DNA from: Ligula intestinalis
Lineage: Eukaryota; Platyhelminthes; Cestoda; Diphyllobothriidea; Diphyllobothriidae
Direction: 5' to 3'
DNA: 64,000 bases
Assembly: GCA_036362985.1 (NCBI GenBank)
Contig: JAYGXS010000005.1
Location: forward strand, 9,928,721-9,992,720
Under the pieces are notes generated by a model. It ran no database searches and had not been told where the DNA came from. It saw only the letters and a program-made list of their open reading frames with translations. This document shows positions 31,883-43,022 of the stretch, piece by piece (position 1 is the stretch's first letter; each line of letters starts with the position of its first letter). The translations under genes were made by a program, and so were the position numbers.

Positions 31883-32075
31883 CGTTAATTGTCGCTGTAT
31901 GCTTGCAGTAATGACTTTGTCCTATAAATACTGCAAACTTCTGTGCATGCTTAAATTGTCTCTGTTACTTATATCTCTGACGACCAATCCGCGACGGATA
32001 TGGAAACGTCAGGCGTATAAACATATTGTCCTAGCGATCGAGTCTTCTTCTTCTCACATTTACAAGTATTGCAGT
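31740..32075 (+). mobile_element. PLE end, right arm of the 30.7-32.1 kb element
   Basis: CGTGATGAAAGTTCAAAAGG, TCCTATAAATACTGC, CTGACGA with 19 bases and GAAACGTCAG (31977-32012), GCGTATAAACATATTGTCC, and CGATCGAGTCTTCTTCTTC. It overlaps the 3' coding end of the PLE, as is usual where pLTR-like ends extend into the ORF. Confidence 0.8.
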
Positions 32076-33495
32076 CTAACTCTCAGTCTTTATGCCAATC
32101 CAAGAACTCTTGTGGGGCTGATTTATCCTCTTAACTAGTAACCTTCCAATCCGCCAATCTTAGCACGGCTTGAAAGTTTCAAGCGTCCTTGATTTACTGA
32201 CAGTGAGAAACACATTGATCTGCCGAGGAGACAGATTTTCCCTGTGGATTTCTGTACTCCCTCTCACGTGCACGGTTCGACTAGCCAATTCTACTAGTGA
32301 TTGAACTGGGCACAGTAGCTGACAGCGGTAAACGGCCCGTCTACGCAAGATCTGATCACCCTTTCTGCACCAAGATACATAGCAGAACAGGCAACACGTG
32401 TGTGATAGTAGCACTGCAAGAGCTTCTATTGCGCCCCTCCCACCTCAGGCGACCGATCAGCTAGGCAGTGGCCTGTTGCTGGCGGTGGAGAAGAGAGTGA
32501 GGTCGACCCTCAGCGTATTTCTTTCCTCACTATAAATACTCTGAGGCCCTTGAGGATATCGCAGTGCGCTAAAAGCCGTCGCTTGGAGGGTTGCCAACTG
32601 ACGGCATAACTTGGACAGCGCAGTCGGCCCAGTGTGTATCTTGTCGTGTAGAGTAGCTTACTTCTCAGGCTCAGTGGCTCCTTCGTAATATGGTCTCTAT
32701 GGCATACCCAATCGGGAGCCTAGCTAGAGAGGGGTGCTGTTGGTACGCGTGTTGAGCGTTGGTCGCGCCAGCCACCTGCGTCCCCCCCCCAACCGATCTG
32801 CTTGCCTTTTATCTTGACATCGGTTCCCGGTGTGAGAGTGGGGTAGATTCTCCGCAAGTCTACTTTCAATTTAATCCCTCGGGAGCCACTGCGTTGCTTC
32901 AGCTTGCTGAGGCTCGTGGTGGACATTGTCGAGAATGACGGTCGAACAGTCTTCAGAGCTTCTATACAGTATATGGCCCAAATGATGAACCTTCATCAAT
33001 TTAGCAAGAAAACTCCTGTTTCACAAAATCTCTCCACACTGCATCCAACAACGCCTTACAAAAGTAAAGAAACAATCGTACCTACAGAGGATGCGTAGAT
33101 CGGTTTATTTTCATAAATGCAAAACCAACTTTTGGGTCCGCTGAAGAGATAAGGTAGAAAAAACTCTGCCTTATAACAATGCCCGCTTATAGCACAGCCC
33201 CCACTAACGACAGATGTTGATCCAGCAAAACTGTCCAATAGGCCGCCTCAACATCTATTCTCCCGCCCAACTGTCTTACAAAATTGGTAGTTAAACATTT
33301 TATTCTTGTTATTTGGAGGTTTGGCAGATTTGCTTAATTTGAGCAAATCTGTCATTCTGGTGGATTCTGGATGATTGTTAGGAAATTCTACTGGATCAGT
33401 CAGCTTGCTATTCCGTATTGGTGGATTACATATGAGCGGTAAAGTTTAGTGGGTAAAATAGATCCAAGTGTGATTATCTGCATGGCGCGAGATGG
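32076..33495. other. Gene-free stretch with repeat fragments
   Basis: Carries a family A fragment at about 32770-32950 (CTTGACATCGGTTCCCGGTG, CCGCAAGTCTACTTTCA, GTGGTGGACATTGTCGAG). At about 32570-32640 a GCTAAAAGCCGTCGC segment resembles 44014-44070. No gene recognised. Confidence 0.4.
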
Positions 33496-33640
33496 GGCAT
33501 TTGTAGCTCAATTGGTTGGAGCGTTGGCGTCCGGTAAAGACCTTCTCTACTATGCGGGTTCAAATCCCGCCCAACGCCTCACGTGTTTTCAAAATTTGGT
33601 CAACTCAAATGTAATTCTTGGTTAACGACTGTAAAGGAAT
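33496..33640 (+). repeat. tRNA-derived SINE (family 2)
   Basis: The head (33496-33578) looks like a tRNA: A box TAGCTCAATTGGTTGGAGC with a pairing D arm, a T arm GCGGGTTCAAATCCCGC with five perfect pairs, and an acceptor stem with five of seven pairs. There is no good anticodon stem, and a second copy at 49662-49800 shares both head and tail (TTTTCAAAATTTGGTCAA-like), so I read it as a SINE and not a working tRNA gene. Confidence 0.6.
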
Positions 33641-34114
33641 ATGTACTTGTGATGAAAGTGCTCAAAGGAATATTCAATCAAAGTCACTCGTAGTTGTTTT
33701 AATGAGCTAAATAGAATCAAGTCCATTGACATCAACTTCAGTTGCCAAGGTTACTGATGCGTATTGATGGAAATTTTACCACATATTGGCGGAATTAAAC
33801 GTAAAAAGGGACAGTCGCGCTATTTAAAATAAGTCAAAAGCGAATAAGACTTCCAAAGGCAGTCTTACCAGTGACCCTTAGTATATATGTAGTGTCTTTT
33901 TATGTTAAAAATATCCGATTTTGCTAAATTCTAGCTTGTTTTTTTCCCAAAAAATGATCTGAAGCCAACCCTTCGCTGGTAGCTAGCTTTTTGCGCCCAA
34001 CATCCATCCAACAAACAAAATTAACAAACCCAAGGGTGTGTTAATAGACCTCCTCATATGTCAGTCTTGTCATTTCAAGAGTTAAACAATTTACTCTACG
34101 CCACTTCTAATGTT

Positions 34115-34423
34115 GTTAACCAATTTACATGCACTTGCGTATGCAAGTACCTAGGACGAACATAACGGCAATTGGCAGTCAGAGCAAAAGAGCACTTTCC
34201 GAGTTGGTTATTAAGACAGGAGTATAGGACTCCCCGTTCTTCTATCACTGAACACTTATTGGATACGGGTCATTCTGATGACCCTAAAACAACCTTCCGA
34301 GTACTTTCTCGGACACAAACAACTCGTATCTTACGCTACATGGAGGCAGCATACATAAGGCGGTTTAAACCTGACCTATGTAAACAACTGGAGCATGTGG
34401 TGAACCTAACCCTGCCGTGGTAG
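34115..34423 (+). pseudogene. GIY-YIG endonuclease remnant of a distinct retroelement
   Basis: The frame reads VNQFTCTCVCKYLGRT, a stop codon at 34169, then RQLAVRAKEHFPSW, SSITEHLLDTGH, TTFRVLSRTQTTRILRYMEA, AYIRRFKPDLCKQLEHV and VNLTLPW before TAG. The C.C...YLGRT.R.L.VR.KEH pattern is a GIY-YIG nuclease core with a zinc-binding-like Cys pair, and the Glu in the later EA helix is kept. The sequence outside the core differs strongly from the PLE endonucleases elsewhere in this window, so it comes from another PLE subfamily. Only the endonuclease part is left, with one stop. No reverse transcriptase was seen upstream. Confidence 0.72.
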
Positions 34424-34800
34424 CACCGGTGCCTTGTTTACCCATCCCCTTACCACCTTTTTGCCTAGACAGTTTACTGCGTTTTTTCTGCCCACAATGT
34501 TTGAATTCCTACTTTATTGATTGCCCCTTGGCTAATTCAAGTGAACTTGATGTTTTGGATCGATTTTTCTGTCTGAATTCATTTCTGTAATTTATCATCC
34601 GTTATTCTTGATATGCAGCGAGTGGAAGCGGCTGATGAGCGCTCGCGAAATTTATGGTGCCATTAAATTCTGCTACATACGCTGTCTTCAAACTGTATTA
34701 AGACGTCACAGACTTCATCTATGTCCATTTTTAACAACATTTTAGAGGTGTCTATAATGGGTTCCATTGCACTCCAGGCGTCAGCTTCACCAAAATAGCT

Positions 34801-34806
34801 TTTATT
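34801..34806 (-). terminator. Polyadenylation signal of the NOL4-like gene
   Basis: AATAAA on the minus strand, 212 bases past the stop codon at 35019, in the right place for the end of the last exon. Another copy lies further on near 34513. Confidence 0.55.
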
Positions 34807-35018
34807 TGAAAAACTAAAAACAGCTGGGATGGCCTACGTTAAGGGAGGAAAAATAGCAAAAGTTCAATAAGTTAGGATTTGTAACTAACAATTCTGAGTA
34901 GCATGTTCGACAGTTTTATACAACGCAGAGTGGAAATGTTAGTAAATGCAATGCTCAAAAGATACCACATGAGCAAATAGCACATGAACACCATTTTCCA
35001 TACATCTGATCTAGTTGA

Positions 35019-35468
35019 TTAAGCACTTTCACAAGACTTCGGTGGCACTGGTGTCGATGAGGAAGCTGAGGCCAGTGATGGGGTGACGTAGGGCTGAGTG
35101 ATTGTGGTTGGAAGTAGCTGTACTTGTGAGACTGGCGTCACCTGCTGCGAAACTTGTGTTGAAGTTACAGTGAGTTGTGCCGGGATCGGTGGTGCCAACA
35201 CTGGGCCTGGCTGGTTCACCTTAAGGGGAGTTGAAGCCAACGTTGGCGGATCCGAGAAGCTGGGATAAAAGGGCATTGAGAGGATAGGGGCGGAGATCAA
35301 TGGTAGACAGGACGGAAGCTCGGCAAAGGCTTGATTCTCAAAGAAGGCAGCACTCTGGATCAGAAAGTTGGCTGTCAGCCTCAGACAACTGGCGATTATG
35401 GTATTCGGTGGGTCGGGAAGAGGCCAGGTCTCGTTGAGCTGACTAGCCTCCGCCGACGGCTCATTAAA
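35019..35468 (-). CDS. NOL4-like: NOL4-family nuclear protein, last coding exon
   Basis: This 450-base exon gives the last 149 residues. It opens in phase 0 after the acceptor TTTTGTCTTTTCAG and ends with TAA at 35019-35021. The first 50 residues (LPDPPNTIIASCLRLTANFL, IQSAAFFENQAF) match in pattern the C-terminal helix of human NOL4 as I recall it, where PTEINAVRQLVAGYRES is followed by AAFLLRSADELENL. The rest is a Pro/Ser/Thr/Val-rich tail with no counterpart I know. NOL4 proteins are nuclear or nucleolar with poorly defined molecular roles. No frame damage. The family assignment rests on this exon together with the one at 41591-42238. Confidence 0.72.
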   Translation of the reverse strand, partial: FNEPSAEASQLNETWPLPDPPNTIIASCLRLTANFLIQSAAFFENQAFAELPSCLPLISAPILSMPFYPSFSDPPTLASTPLKVNQPGPVLAPPIPAQLTVTSTQVSQQVTPVSQVQLLPTTITQPYVTPSLASASSSTPVPPKSCESA

Positions 35469-35578
35469 CTGAAAAGACAAAATGGAACCCTTATGACATC
35501 CACCACGATCTTCCACAAAAATAAAGTTGGTTAAGTGCTCTTTCAAGGAACGCCTTCAACTCGATAAGCACCACTCAC

Positions 35579-35842
35579 CATTGGCATAGCTGGAAGGGTT
35601 TGGTTCAGACCAGCTGATGCTAGAACAGCATCACAAGCCTTCATTGGCACGGGCTGTTGTTGAGTTTTCTCGTTTGTCGAAGTGGCTCCACGAAGGCTCA
35701 GGTTAACGGCAGAGGGGAGGGGGTTGGACGCCTTTTGTGACTGCTCGAAGGGCATGGAGATGACCGGCATCGAAATATTTGACGCCTTTGCAGTATCATT
35801 TGCTGGTGCAGTTTTTGCAGTGGACTGTAAGGGCTGAAGATT
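35579..35842 (-). CDS. NOL4-like: NOL4-family nuclear protein, penultimate coding exon
   Basis: A 264-base exon (88 codons) with acceptor TGACTTTCACCAG and donor ATG/GTGAGT, both in phase 0. The intron to the last exon is 110 bases. It encodes a low-complexity Ser/Ala/Pro/Gln-rich linker that includes PSAVNLSLRG, comparable in place and pattern to the GPTDLSMKR stretch of vertebrate NOL4; short NLS- or DLS-type motifs of this form are known CtBP-like interaction sites in other nuclear proteins, an inference only. The preceding intron (35843-41590) is 5.7 kb and holds SINEs and AT-rich elements. Confidence 0.7.
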
Positions 35843-36504
35843 CTGGTGAAAGTCAGGAAATGCATGTGAATGGTTAGAGGCAGCAGGCAAATGCAAAATA
35901 AAACAAGAAAATCATTGATTGGCCTTGAAAAAAATGAGAATTTGACTAAAGTCCATTTTTCCCCTTTTCTAACTACCATTTTGCGGGCTGCCATTATCAG
36001 AATCAGTACGAGCGGTTTATAAGACGCGATATACGCCTTTTAAATTTGTAACAGACCCAATCCTCCTATTTTGTTCGTTCATTCATTGATGCAGTTAGCT
36101 GATTTCTCCATGGCTCAGGTTGTTTCAACTGGACAGAGTGAATAGTTACAGCCCAATCGATGACCTTCTGGCAATTTTTGAGCTTTTTAGGCATACGCTC
36201 GAAGAAGGACAACAAACGTAAGGGAGGCGGAATTAGCTACTATTGCCGATTTCCTATTCCACGTATTATTTGGTTGAGAGTAAAGCTTGGACATCGGCCG
36301 ATCAGTAAAATCCCTCCTCTGCCGGCACAATCAGGACATTAATGTACATTCCGACTCATAATTTCCATGCCAGATGTGCTCCGATTGGGCTGAAAGTTGA
36401 GCATGAGCATGGAGACTGCCAAAACTTCATAAGAAGTACGTCAACTCCCGAGCATTCACTCTAAAAATGCAAGTTTATAAAGGAAGTTAGGAGCAAACTA
36501 AAGA

Positions 36505-37040
36505 AGACGCCGTTGATCATGCAATATTTCGACATATGTGAAAGACTAATACTCTTTCGCTAATCGCAATTGACTCCAGTTGTGATACTGATTATCGTGC
36601 AGTGTATTCTGAAGTCATTTCAGTCAGGATAGGTAGCCGGTTTTTTAACTGACTACTGAAGTAGTAGGCTTTTTTATCATTTATAAATTCAAAGATATTT
36701 TATGGAAAACATGCACGAGAAAATTATTTTTGTACTTGTTTGATAGCAAATTACGCGTTCTTTGAATTTTATACTCAAACAAAGGGTATCTTACGGTTTT
36801 AAAAATGTTGCCCAATTGCCGAACAATTTTCTGAACGAGTGAATGCTACACTCGAATTCAAGGTTCAAAAACTGCGCACTGTGTTTGAGGAAATGTACAG
36901 TTTTGCCTATAGTTTGAGGAAGACGTCTCCTAGTAGTCATCAAATACTGAAAAAGATTTGGAATATTTTTTATACAGCATCGTTACCGCTAATAAATTGA
37001 CGGATACAATTTATTATGGATGAAGACCTAAAAATCGTAA
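36505..37040 (+). mobile_element. AT-rich element copy in a NOL4 intron
   Basis: Shares long stretches with 40625-40960 (AGACTAATACTCTTTCGCTAA-like, TGTGATACTGATTATCGTG, TATTTTATGGAAAACATGCA, CGAGAAAATTATTTTTG) and with 58100-58470. It has the left arm of the long-TIR family and about 100 bases upstream of it, and lacks a clear right arm. It lies within the 5.7 kb intron of the NOL4-like gene, antisense to it. Confidence 0.6.
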
Positions 37041-37739
37041 GAAAGCTCATAATTAGCAACTAATTTAAAACCAAAATCTGCCCTTTCTTTCTCTACAACC
37101 AATCTGCGTGCTTTTATTCGTGACTCTGAAGGTCGTTTGTCCATTGGATAACTCTTTCCTCCTCTCGGGCTGCAATGGCACCGACAAACGACTGATTTAA
37201 GAGAGCAAGAGAGAAGATCGAGTTCGACACTGGAGCCCTACAATGTTCACTGAAAAAGCTGCGGGATCCTTGTTGAAGCGAAAAGGTAAATTTAAAGCAG
37301 CAGTTAAAAAGCAGGAGACAAAATGCCTGTTGATCTGCGTTTCGCGTTCTCACTTGAACCCATCGTTAGAGACAGGCGCAGTTAAGGATAGCGTATGGAC
37401 ACGGAAGGCAGTGCTTATAGAATACTGTTGCTATGCGGCCGTATCCCTAATATAATTAGCAGATCTTGCAGCCATTACCTGACCTGTTTCCATTATTCTA
37501 TGATAACCTGCGTCCTTAACTACCGACATTTCAAAAAAAGGTTAAGATTCTATGGGAAATAATAATAAATCGGATGTGCTTCAATCTATCAGAAACGAAG
37601 CTTGGAAAATTGTCAACTGACGAATTCCCTTGTCCCTGCCCAGGCCCGAGACCCAGGCTACAGTAGCTGTTTCGCAGTGTAAATTTCACCATAGTTTTGT
37701 AAGGCACTGTGCCGCGTGCGTACTTTCACCCGTCTTGAC

Positions 37740-37900
37740 CTCATCTTGCCATTAGAGCAAGGCGAGTGGGGGAGTGATTGAGTGCGGTAGATGCGTCGCA
37801 AGTCTGCTCAAATTAATTAACGCGCAAGTCGCTGGGGCTGCGCCATCTTCGCTTGGCCTGCAATGGACATCTTTGCTGGTGACGGTCGAAAGATCCGGTG
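37740..37900 (+). repeat. Family A repeat fragment
   Basis: GAGTGCGGTAGATGCGTCGC, AAGTCTGCTCAAATTAATTA and GGTGACGGTCGAAAG correspond to the trailing blocks of the family A copies at 17.85 and 27.65 kb. It lies inside the NOL4 intron. Confidence 0.4.
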
Positions 37901-38523
37901 TTACCGGCGCATTTCTAATTGTTCCAGTTAGTGGTGTATGAAGTCGGCGCATCCTGTGGCCTCTTCGTCACCCTGCCGCAAGCTATCTCAAGCAATGCAG
38001 TTTTACGAAAGCCAGCTGGTTAAGTAGTTCAAGTATTACTCCCATTTTAACCGTGGGTTTCCCGCATTTGTACGAAGCCAGTCCTTTCTCCAATGTGGGT
38101 CGGAAACGTCGGCAAACTGCGTAACCCCGTTCTGGTACCCGCTAGTCCCCATAGCTTTCTCTGAGGTGGGCGGTCGGCGTCTCTGACTCATTGGGTGCCT
38201 CCTGACGACACTCCACACAAGCCCCTATCTGGCCGGTTCGCAGCATGCTGTGTGCAGGTGCGCGATAAGCACATCCGCGCTTCCCGCCTCCCAGGCGCCC
38301 CTCACGTGGGCTAGAAAGGTGGGAAGCAGTCGAATGGAAATGCTTCGAGGTGCTTCTTTCGGGAGACGATAGTAGGTGAATCTGGTTTTGAACAATGTTC
38401 ACTCTGATGGCTGGGCGTTCGGTTACAGAACTCATTCCTCCCGTTCTGTCTTGGGGCTCACATTCGAGCTCCGCCAGCAGCCGCACAGCAGCTAGTAGTT
38501 TAAGCAGGTGAATATTTTTAGAC

Positions 38524-38735
38524 CAGAGGGACTGGAATTGTCCTTTCTGGCCTATTAATCTTCATCAGCTAGCTATGCCCAACCCCAGGTGCTGCATCCC
38601 CCGCGGGTTGAACCCACGACCCATGGATTAGAAGTCCAACTTGTTAGCCTTGGGCGATGCACCACCTGGGGTTGGGTATGGATAATTGATGAGGATTAAT
38701 AAGGCCGAAATTGCCGTTTTAGTTTCCCTTCTCTT
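38524..38735. repeat. SINE family 1 inverted pair in a NOL4 intron
   Basis: The minus copy (38524-38655) has GGCCAGAAAGGAC, ACCTGGGGTTGGGCATAGC and a GTTCAACCCGCGGG B-box region. The plus piece (38655-38735) has GATGCACCACCTGGGGTTGG, GTATGGATAATTGATGAGGA and TTAATAAGGCCGAAATTGCC. The pair is nearly self-complementary over about 80 bases. Confidence 0.65.
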
Positions 38736-40624
38736 TGTTAACAATGTCTATCCGCCGGTATGCATTTTTGCTTTTTTTAATATTGAAGGAGTTAAAAAAC
38801 TAACTATGTCGACCCCCCACTGTAATCTGCTGCTCCGCAAGAAATTGGAACTCGTTCCAGCACGAGTTCGCTTACATGAGACGAACCAATCCAATCAAGA
38901 CTGGCTGTGAACTGATCAGATTTATGCAGTATTATTCACCTGTGAGCCTGAATTGATGTACTACGCTTTTTTATTTGACCATTTCGACCTTTCTCAGCGT
39001 CGTTCAGAAAAATCAATATTAAACATCTGTAAGCTATAGCCAGACATCGTTACGTCTGTACATATTCTACTTATTTTGGATGCATTTTTGTGCTTTTAAG
39101 AAATAAAAAGCTAATGTTGACCTCTCCTGATGCGAATGTCCGAAGCCTAACTTCTCACTTTAGGAATTTGAATTAGTTTACAACCTTAGTAAGGAAGTCA
39201 CTTTCAATATGGCCAGTGAGCCCACCAACTTCATTCAATATGATTAACTTAAAAATAGCCCATTAATTTCTGGGGAAGTCCAAAACTTGTAAGTTTCGAA
39301 ATTACAAGGAGAACACTGGGGGCCCACTGATCAGACGAATCCTCCACAATTGTGTCATGCATCCGCAGGATGTCGTCGAAACCCGTATGTCGGTGCTTTG
39401 ATCTCCGTAGGGTAAATGCGTAACGATCACGTATGTGGTCCTCTGAGAGGACAAGCGAATAAGAAAGGCCCTTGTGGCCGATACTCGCCGGACGCCTGGC
39501 CTTCCTGTCGTGACCCAAATCCGCCTAGACCTCAAGGTCATGGCGGACGCCAGACTTACTGGCGCGCAAAACATGGATCGCCCATGTCGATTTCCACTCG
39601 CACGCTGTTACCAACCTTCAAGGTCGAGCCAGTCAATGAACGCTCTATCTCTCTGTCTACCGGCCTAACTACTGTCAAGCCAGACTTGCTGCCGATTGGC
39701 TCTCCCTGCCGGTTGGCTCTCCTTGCCGGTTGTATGCTCTCCAAGTCAAACCTCTTTACATCTGTTCTTCATTCCTCTGTGTACACAATATACCGTTCCC
39801 ACTACCCTGGCCTTCCCAAGATTTCTTCTCTACTAAGTAACCATGGTCTGAAGATCGCAGTTGCCTGGGTTTAACTCACTTTACCCCCCACGATAAGGTC
39901 ACTTAATACAGGTGGCTTTACACCACAAGTAATGGAAATGAAGGTTAAGTTCAAGGCTGGGTTTGGGGTTAGGACGAAGCTTCCTTCTATAGATCTGTGT
40001 CAGATTTTTTCCCAAAGCAAGGTAACAATCCTTTGTTCTGCCAAGTTTGAAATATTTGAACGTTTATAATAACTCCACCAGTAATGACAAAACACTCGGC
40101 TGCACAGAACTTTCACGCATATGGTAAACTGTGGTGGTGTAGTAATTTTTCAGATAACATTTAAGTTAAGAAGAACGTAGATATTAAAGCGATTGATAAA
40201 ATATATTTCGGGTTTTAATTTTTTTCTCAGCCCATATAAAGTCGTAGACTTTTACACAACACTAAGCACAGCTGGTTCCAAAATAGAGCGAGAAAACGAT
40301 TTTTTGACTAGAGCATCAGTTAGGAAATGACAGAATACTTTGATATTTTCGCCTGATTTTATTTGGTAGAAAGATGAGGAACGTAGGCATTTGTCTGAAA
40401 AATACTTGAACAGAGACTTTAAAAAAATAGTGTTAAGAGAATGATTTTCGTTTTGCACAAAAACATATACGCCAAATTTTTCCGTGTCGACTGTTGGTTT
40501 TCATACTCAGGATATATATATTTACTATCGAATCCGTCAGTTTTAGTCAAAATAAGCCTAAAAACTAAGGGTCGGCGTTTTTAGACAATCGGCTGAAGCG
40601 AAATAGCTCAGGTTAATATACAAT
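38736..40624. other. Intronic stretch without recognised features
   Basis: Part of the NOL4 intron. Overlapping open frames on both strands at 39249-39874 lack family features. At 39700-39730 the word GCCGGTTGGCTCTCC occurs twice in tandem. Otherwise AT-rich. Confidence 0.4.
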
Positions 40625-40960
40625 AGACGCCACGGATCACGCAACATTTTGATATAAGTGAAAGATTGATACTCTTTCGCTAATTGGTATTGACTCCGGT
40701 TGTGATACTGATTATCGTGTAGTCTATTCTGAAGTTTATTCCGTCATGATGGGGTGCGGGCTTTTTAACGAGCTTCGTTTTGACTACCAATAAAAAGTTT
40801 CGATTGTAAAAACTGGCTACTTAAGTAGTATGCCTTTTTATCATTGATTTTGACTGCCTTTATAAATTCAAATATATTTTATGGAAAACATGCACGAGAA
40901 AATTATTTTTTGTGCTTGTTTGATAGCAAATTACGCGTTCTTTAAACTTTATACTCAATT
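40625..40960 (+). mobile_element. AT-rich element copy in a NOL4 intron
   Basis: Direct repeat of 36505-36860 at about 4.1 kb distance, from CACGGATCACGCAACATTTTG to TACGCGTTCTTTAAACTTT. Only the upstream block and the left arm are present. Confidence 0.6.
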
Positions 40961-41590
40961 GTTGTATAAATTCCGGGGTGATTTCACTTTGCCCTTTTGT
41001 TTCTAAAATTGCAAGCATATTGATCATTCTAACTATTAGGATGTTGCTGCTTATAATGAGCATATTGTGAAGAAGAAAAGGACGCGATTTCTGGAATGAC
41101 AATTGCATTGTTCTAAACTTTCGGCTTTACACACGAGGCAATTTTCAGAGAAAATGAGAAAGTAGCAAGCGTTGGCTACGCGTAAATGAAGGTGGGGGAC
41201 GGTTTGGCACTTGTGATTTGTCCATGCTCACGCCATCTCATCCTGTCTCTTTTGGGCGCGTCCTTGATATTATGGCGTGCAACCTTGGCACCGTGTCTTT
41301 TGTCCTTGGCGCAGAAGTCTGCGTGCTTGAACAGGGACTGGGCCGTGGTTTCTGGTTGCGAGAACGGAGGACAAAATAAGAGGACGATATGTCCACATGC
41401 CTGTTGATGGAGTTGGAGTCTGACACCCAGGCCTCCATTAGTTCTCGCCCGTCTTATTAGCGGCGCGTGCCAATATCCGCGTGCACGAGAAGGTGAGTTA
41501 ATGGTCTTGCAAATCTGCCAAACCTCCTCTATAACAACCTTAAAGTATAGCCGTCATGCGGACAATCAGTTAAATCTCGGAAGAACTTAC

Positions 41591-42238
41591 AGGTCTCAGT
41601 TCTGGCAGAAACTTCTGTGTCCTAGGCGTTTGAGTGACTGATGTGGCAGGGGCCACCACAAAACCAGTGCCGCCAGCTGGCAGAGGTCTAAGAACGCGAC
41701 CACAACTGGCCCCACCGCCACCGCCAACAGAGCTCTGCGATGGTAACTCATGAGAGATCTGGCCTTTTCGACGTTGCTCATTGAGCAGAGCCGTCTGGGC
41801 TATCCGAACGACCGATGGATTGCAGGTTGAGTAGGTTTCTGAAGATGGCAGGAGTGTGTGGATACCGTCCGCAGCTACCGCATAGAAGGGACTGGGTCTG
41901 GGATCTGCAGTAAGCGTAGTTCCGATGGTAGTGATGGAGTTGCTAGTGGGAACAATGAGGCAGGTGTTTGAGTTTTGGCCGGAAAAGACAGGCCCGTTGG
42001 TGGGGAAGGAAGAGGAGGTGGAGGGTTTGGGACCAGCAGCCATTCGTTCCTCCGCCTTCTTTAGATTCCGCCGGTAGAGCTTCAACTGACCCCGAACTTT
42101 GAGTCGAATTTGACGCTCATTGAAATCGGGAAATTGTCGCTGGCAGGCGGCCTCCAATTGGGCCAGTCGGTGTCGGGGTTGCTGTACAATTGTCAGACGG
42201 CGATCGAGTAGTTCGACGGCCAGTTGCTTGATGAAGAG
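41591..42238 (-). CDS. NOL4-like: NOL4-family nuclear protein, conserved-domain exon
   Basis: A 648-base exon, 216 codons, phase 0 at both ends (acceptor CCTCCGGTTCTCAG, donor CCT/GTAAGT). It begins LFIKQLAVELLDRRLTIVQQ, then HRLAQLEAACQRQFPDFNER and IRLKVRGQLKLYRRNLKKA. This follows position by position the human NOL4 segment as I recall it: MFVRLFVDENLDRM...QPKEKI...SCRRQFPEYQERARK and IRTYLKSCRRMK. It is a basic, helix-rich block probably used for nucleic acid or protein contact. A Ser/Thr/Pro-rich linker follows, then NPSVVRIAQTALLNEQRRKG, comparable to AVAESILASACESESRNA, and a Gly/Pro-rich end. The frame is intact. The match is by recall, not alignment. A family member other than NOL4/NOL4L is possible. 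Confidence 0.75.
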
Positions 42239-42908
42239 CTGAGAACCGGAGGGAATGGGATGTGAGAAAAGGCGGAATATCAACAAAATTAAACAAGACC
42301 CGATCCCACTGAAAATCTGGTGAAGGTTACATTTAGAGTTCATTACAGCAACCGAAAACTCCATTCATCTGTAATGCGGAACCGGTGTTTATAGGGGTTA
42401 AATGGGTATATATAAGCGGAAGAAAAAATAATTTAAAAAGTGTTGCGTATGCATGTAGAAAATAATAGAAACAATTTTTAAATAACCAAAAAGTTGCGTG
42501 TGATAATTAAAATGGGAAGTACAAACAATGGGAAAGATAGGTCGAACAGAATCCGACTGGATAGAATATTTGACTCTATAAACTCTTCATCAAATCTGTA
42601 TAAACCCTGAATCGATTGCCTCATACATGGGAAACAGCCTATTTAAAAGTTAGTCAAATAAAACATACCTACTACTACGAAATAAGTAGACAGTTACGCG
42701 GAAAACTGTATTTAGCAGTTATGTGAAAACTAAGCTTTTGTGGACCATAAATATAACTGTCATCAAAATCCTACAAGATACAACAGCCGTTCGAAAACCT
42801 TGCTGCACAGAAATGCCCAACTGTTTTCTCTGTTTAAAAGTTTTTTGAGTGAAGGGAAAGTGAGGAACCTGCAATATAATCCTCACTCAGAAATAAAAAA
42901 AAACTTAC

Positions 42909-43022
42909 ATTCAGTGCAAGCTCCTGGTCGGTTGGTCTCTTCTTGATGAACTTGTTTTTAGAACAGTACTGTTCACTGTCATCCTCATCTTGAGGAAACT
43001 CCCGTTTCGTAGCCACACCGGT
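42909..43022 (-). CDS. NOL4-like: NOL4-family nuclear protein, upstream exon
   Basis: A 114-base exon (38 codons), phase 0 at both ends: acceptor CTTCCTTTCAATCAG, donor AAT/GTAAGT. It encodes a charged piece TGVATKREFPQDEDDSEQY and KNKFIKKRPTDQELALN. The acidic run followed by a basic KFIKKRP stretch looks like a linker with a nuclear localisation signal, directly before the conserved domain on the next exon. The intron to that exon is 670 bases. Exons further upstream were not found in the window up to 64 kb; the N-terminal NOL4 domain must lie beyond it or be too diverged for me to see. Confidence 0.65.

Noticed and set aside
33496..33578. Functional tRNA gene
   Set aside because: No proper anticodon stem, two acceptor mismatches, and a related copy with a shared non-tRNA tail at 49.66 kb.
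38030..38480. CRISPR array or bacterial sequence
   Set aside because: No regularly spaced repeats anywhere in the window, and spliced eukaryotic genes are present.
39249..39874. 152-codon plus frame and overlapping minus frames in the NOL4 intron
   Set aside because: Composition looks repeat-derived; I could not tie it to a known element or exon.
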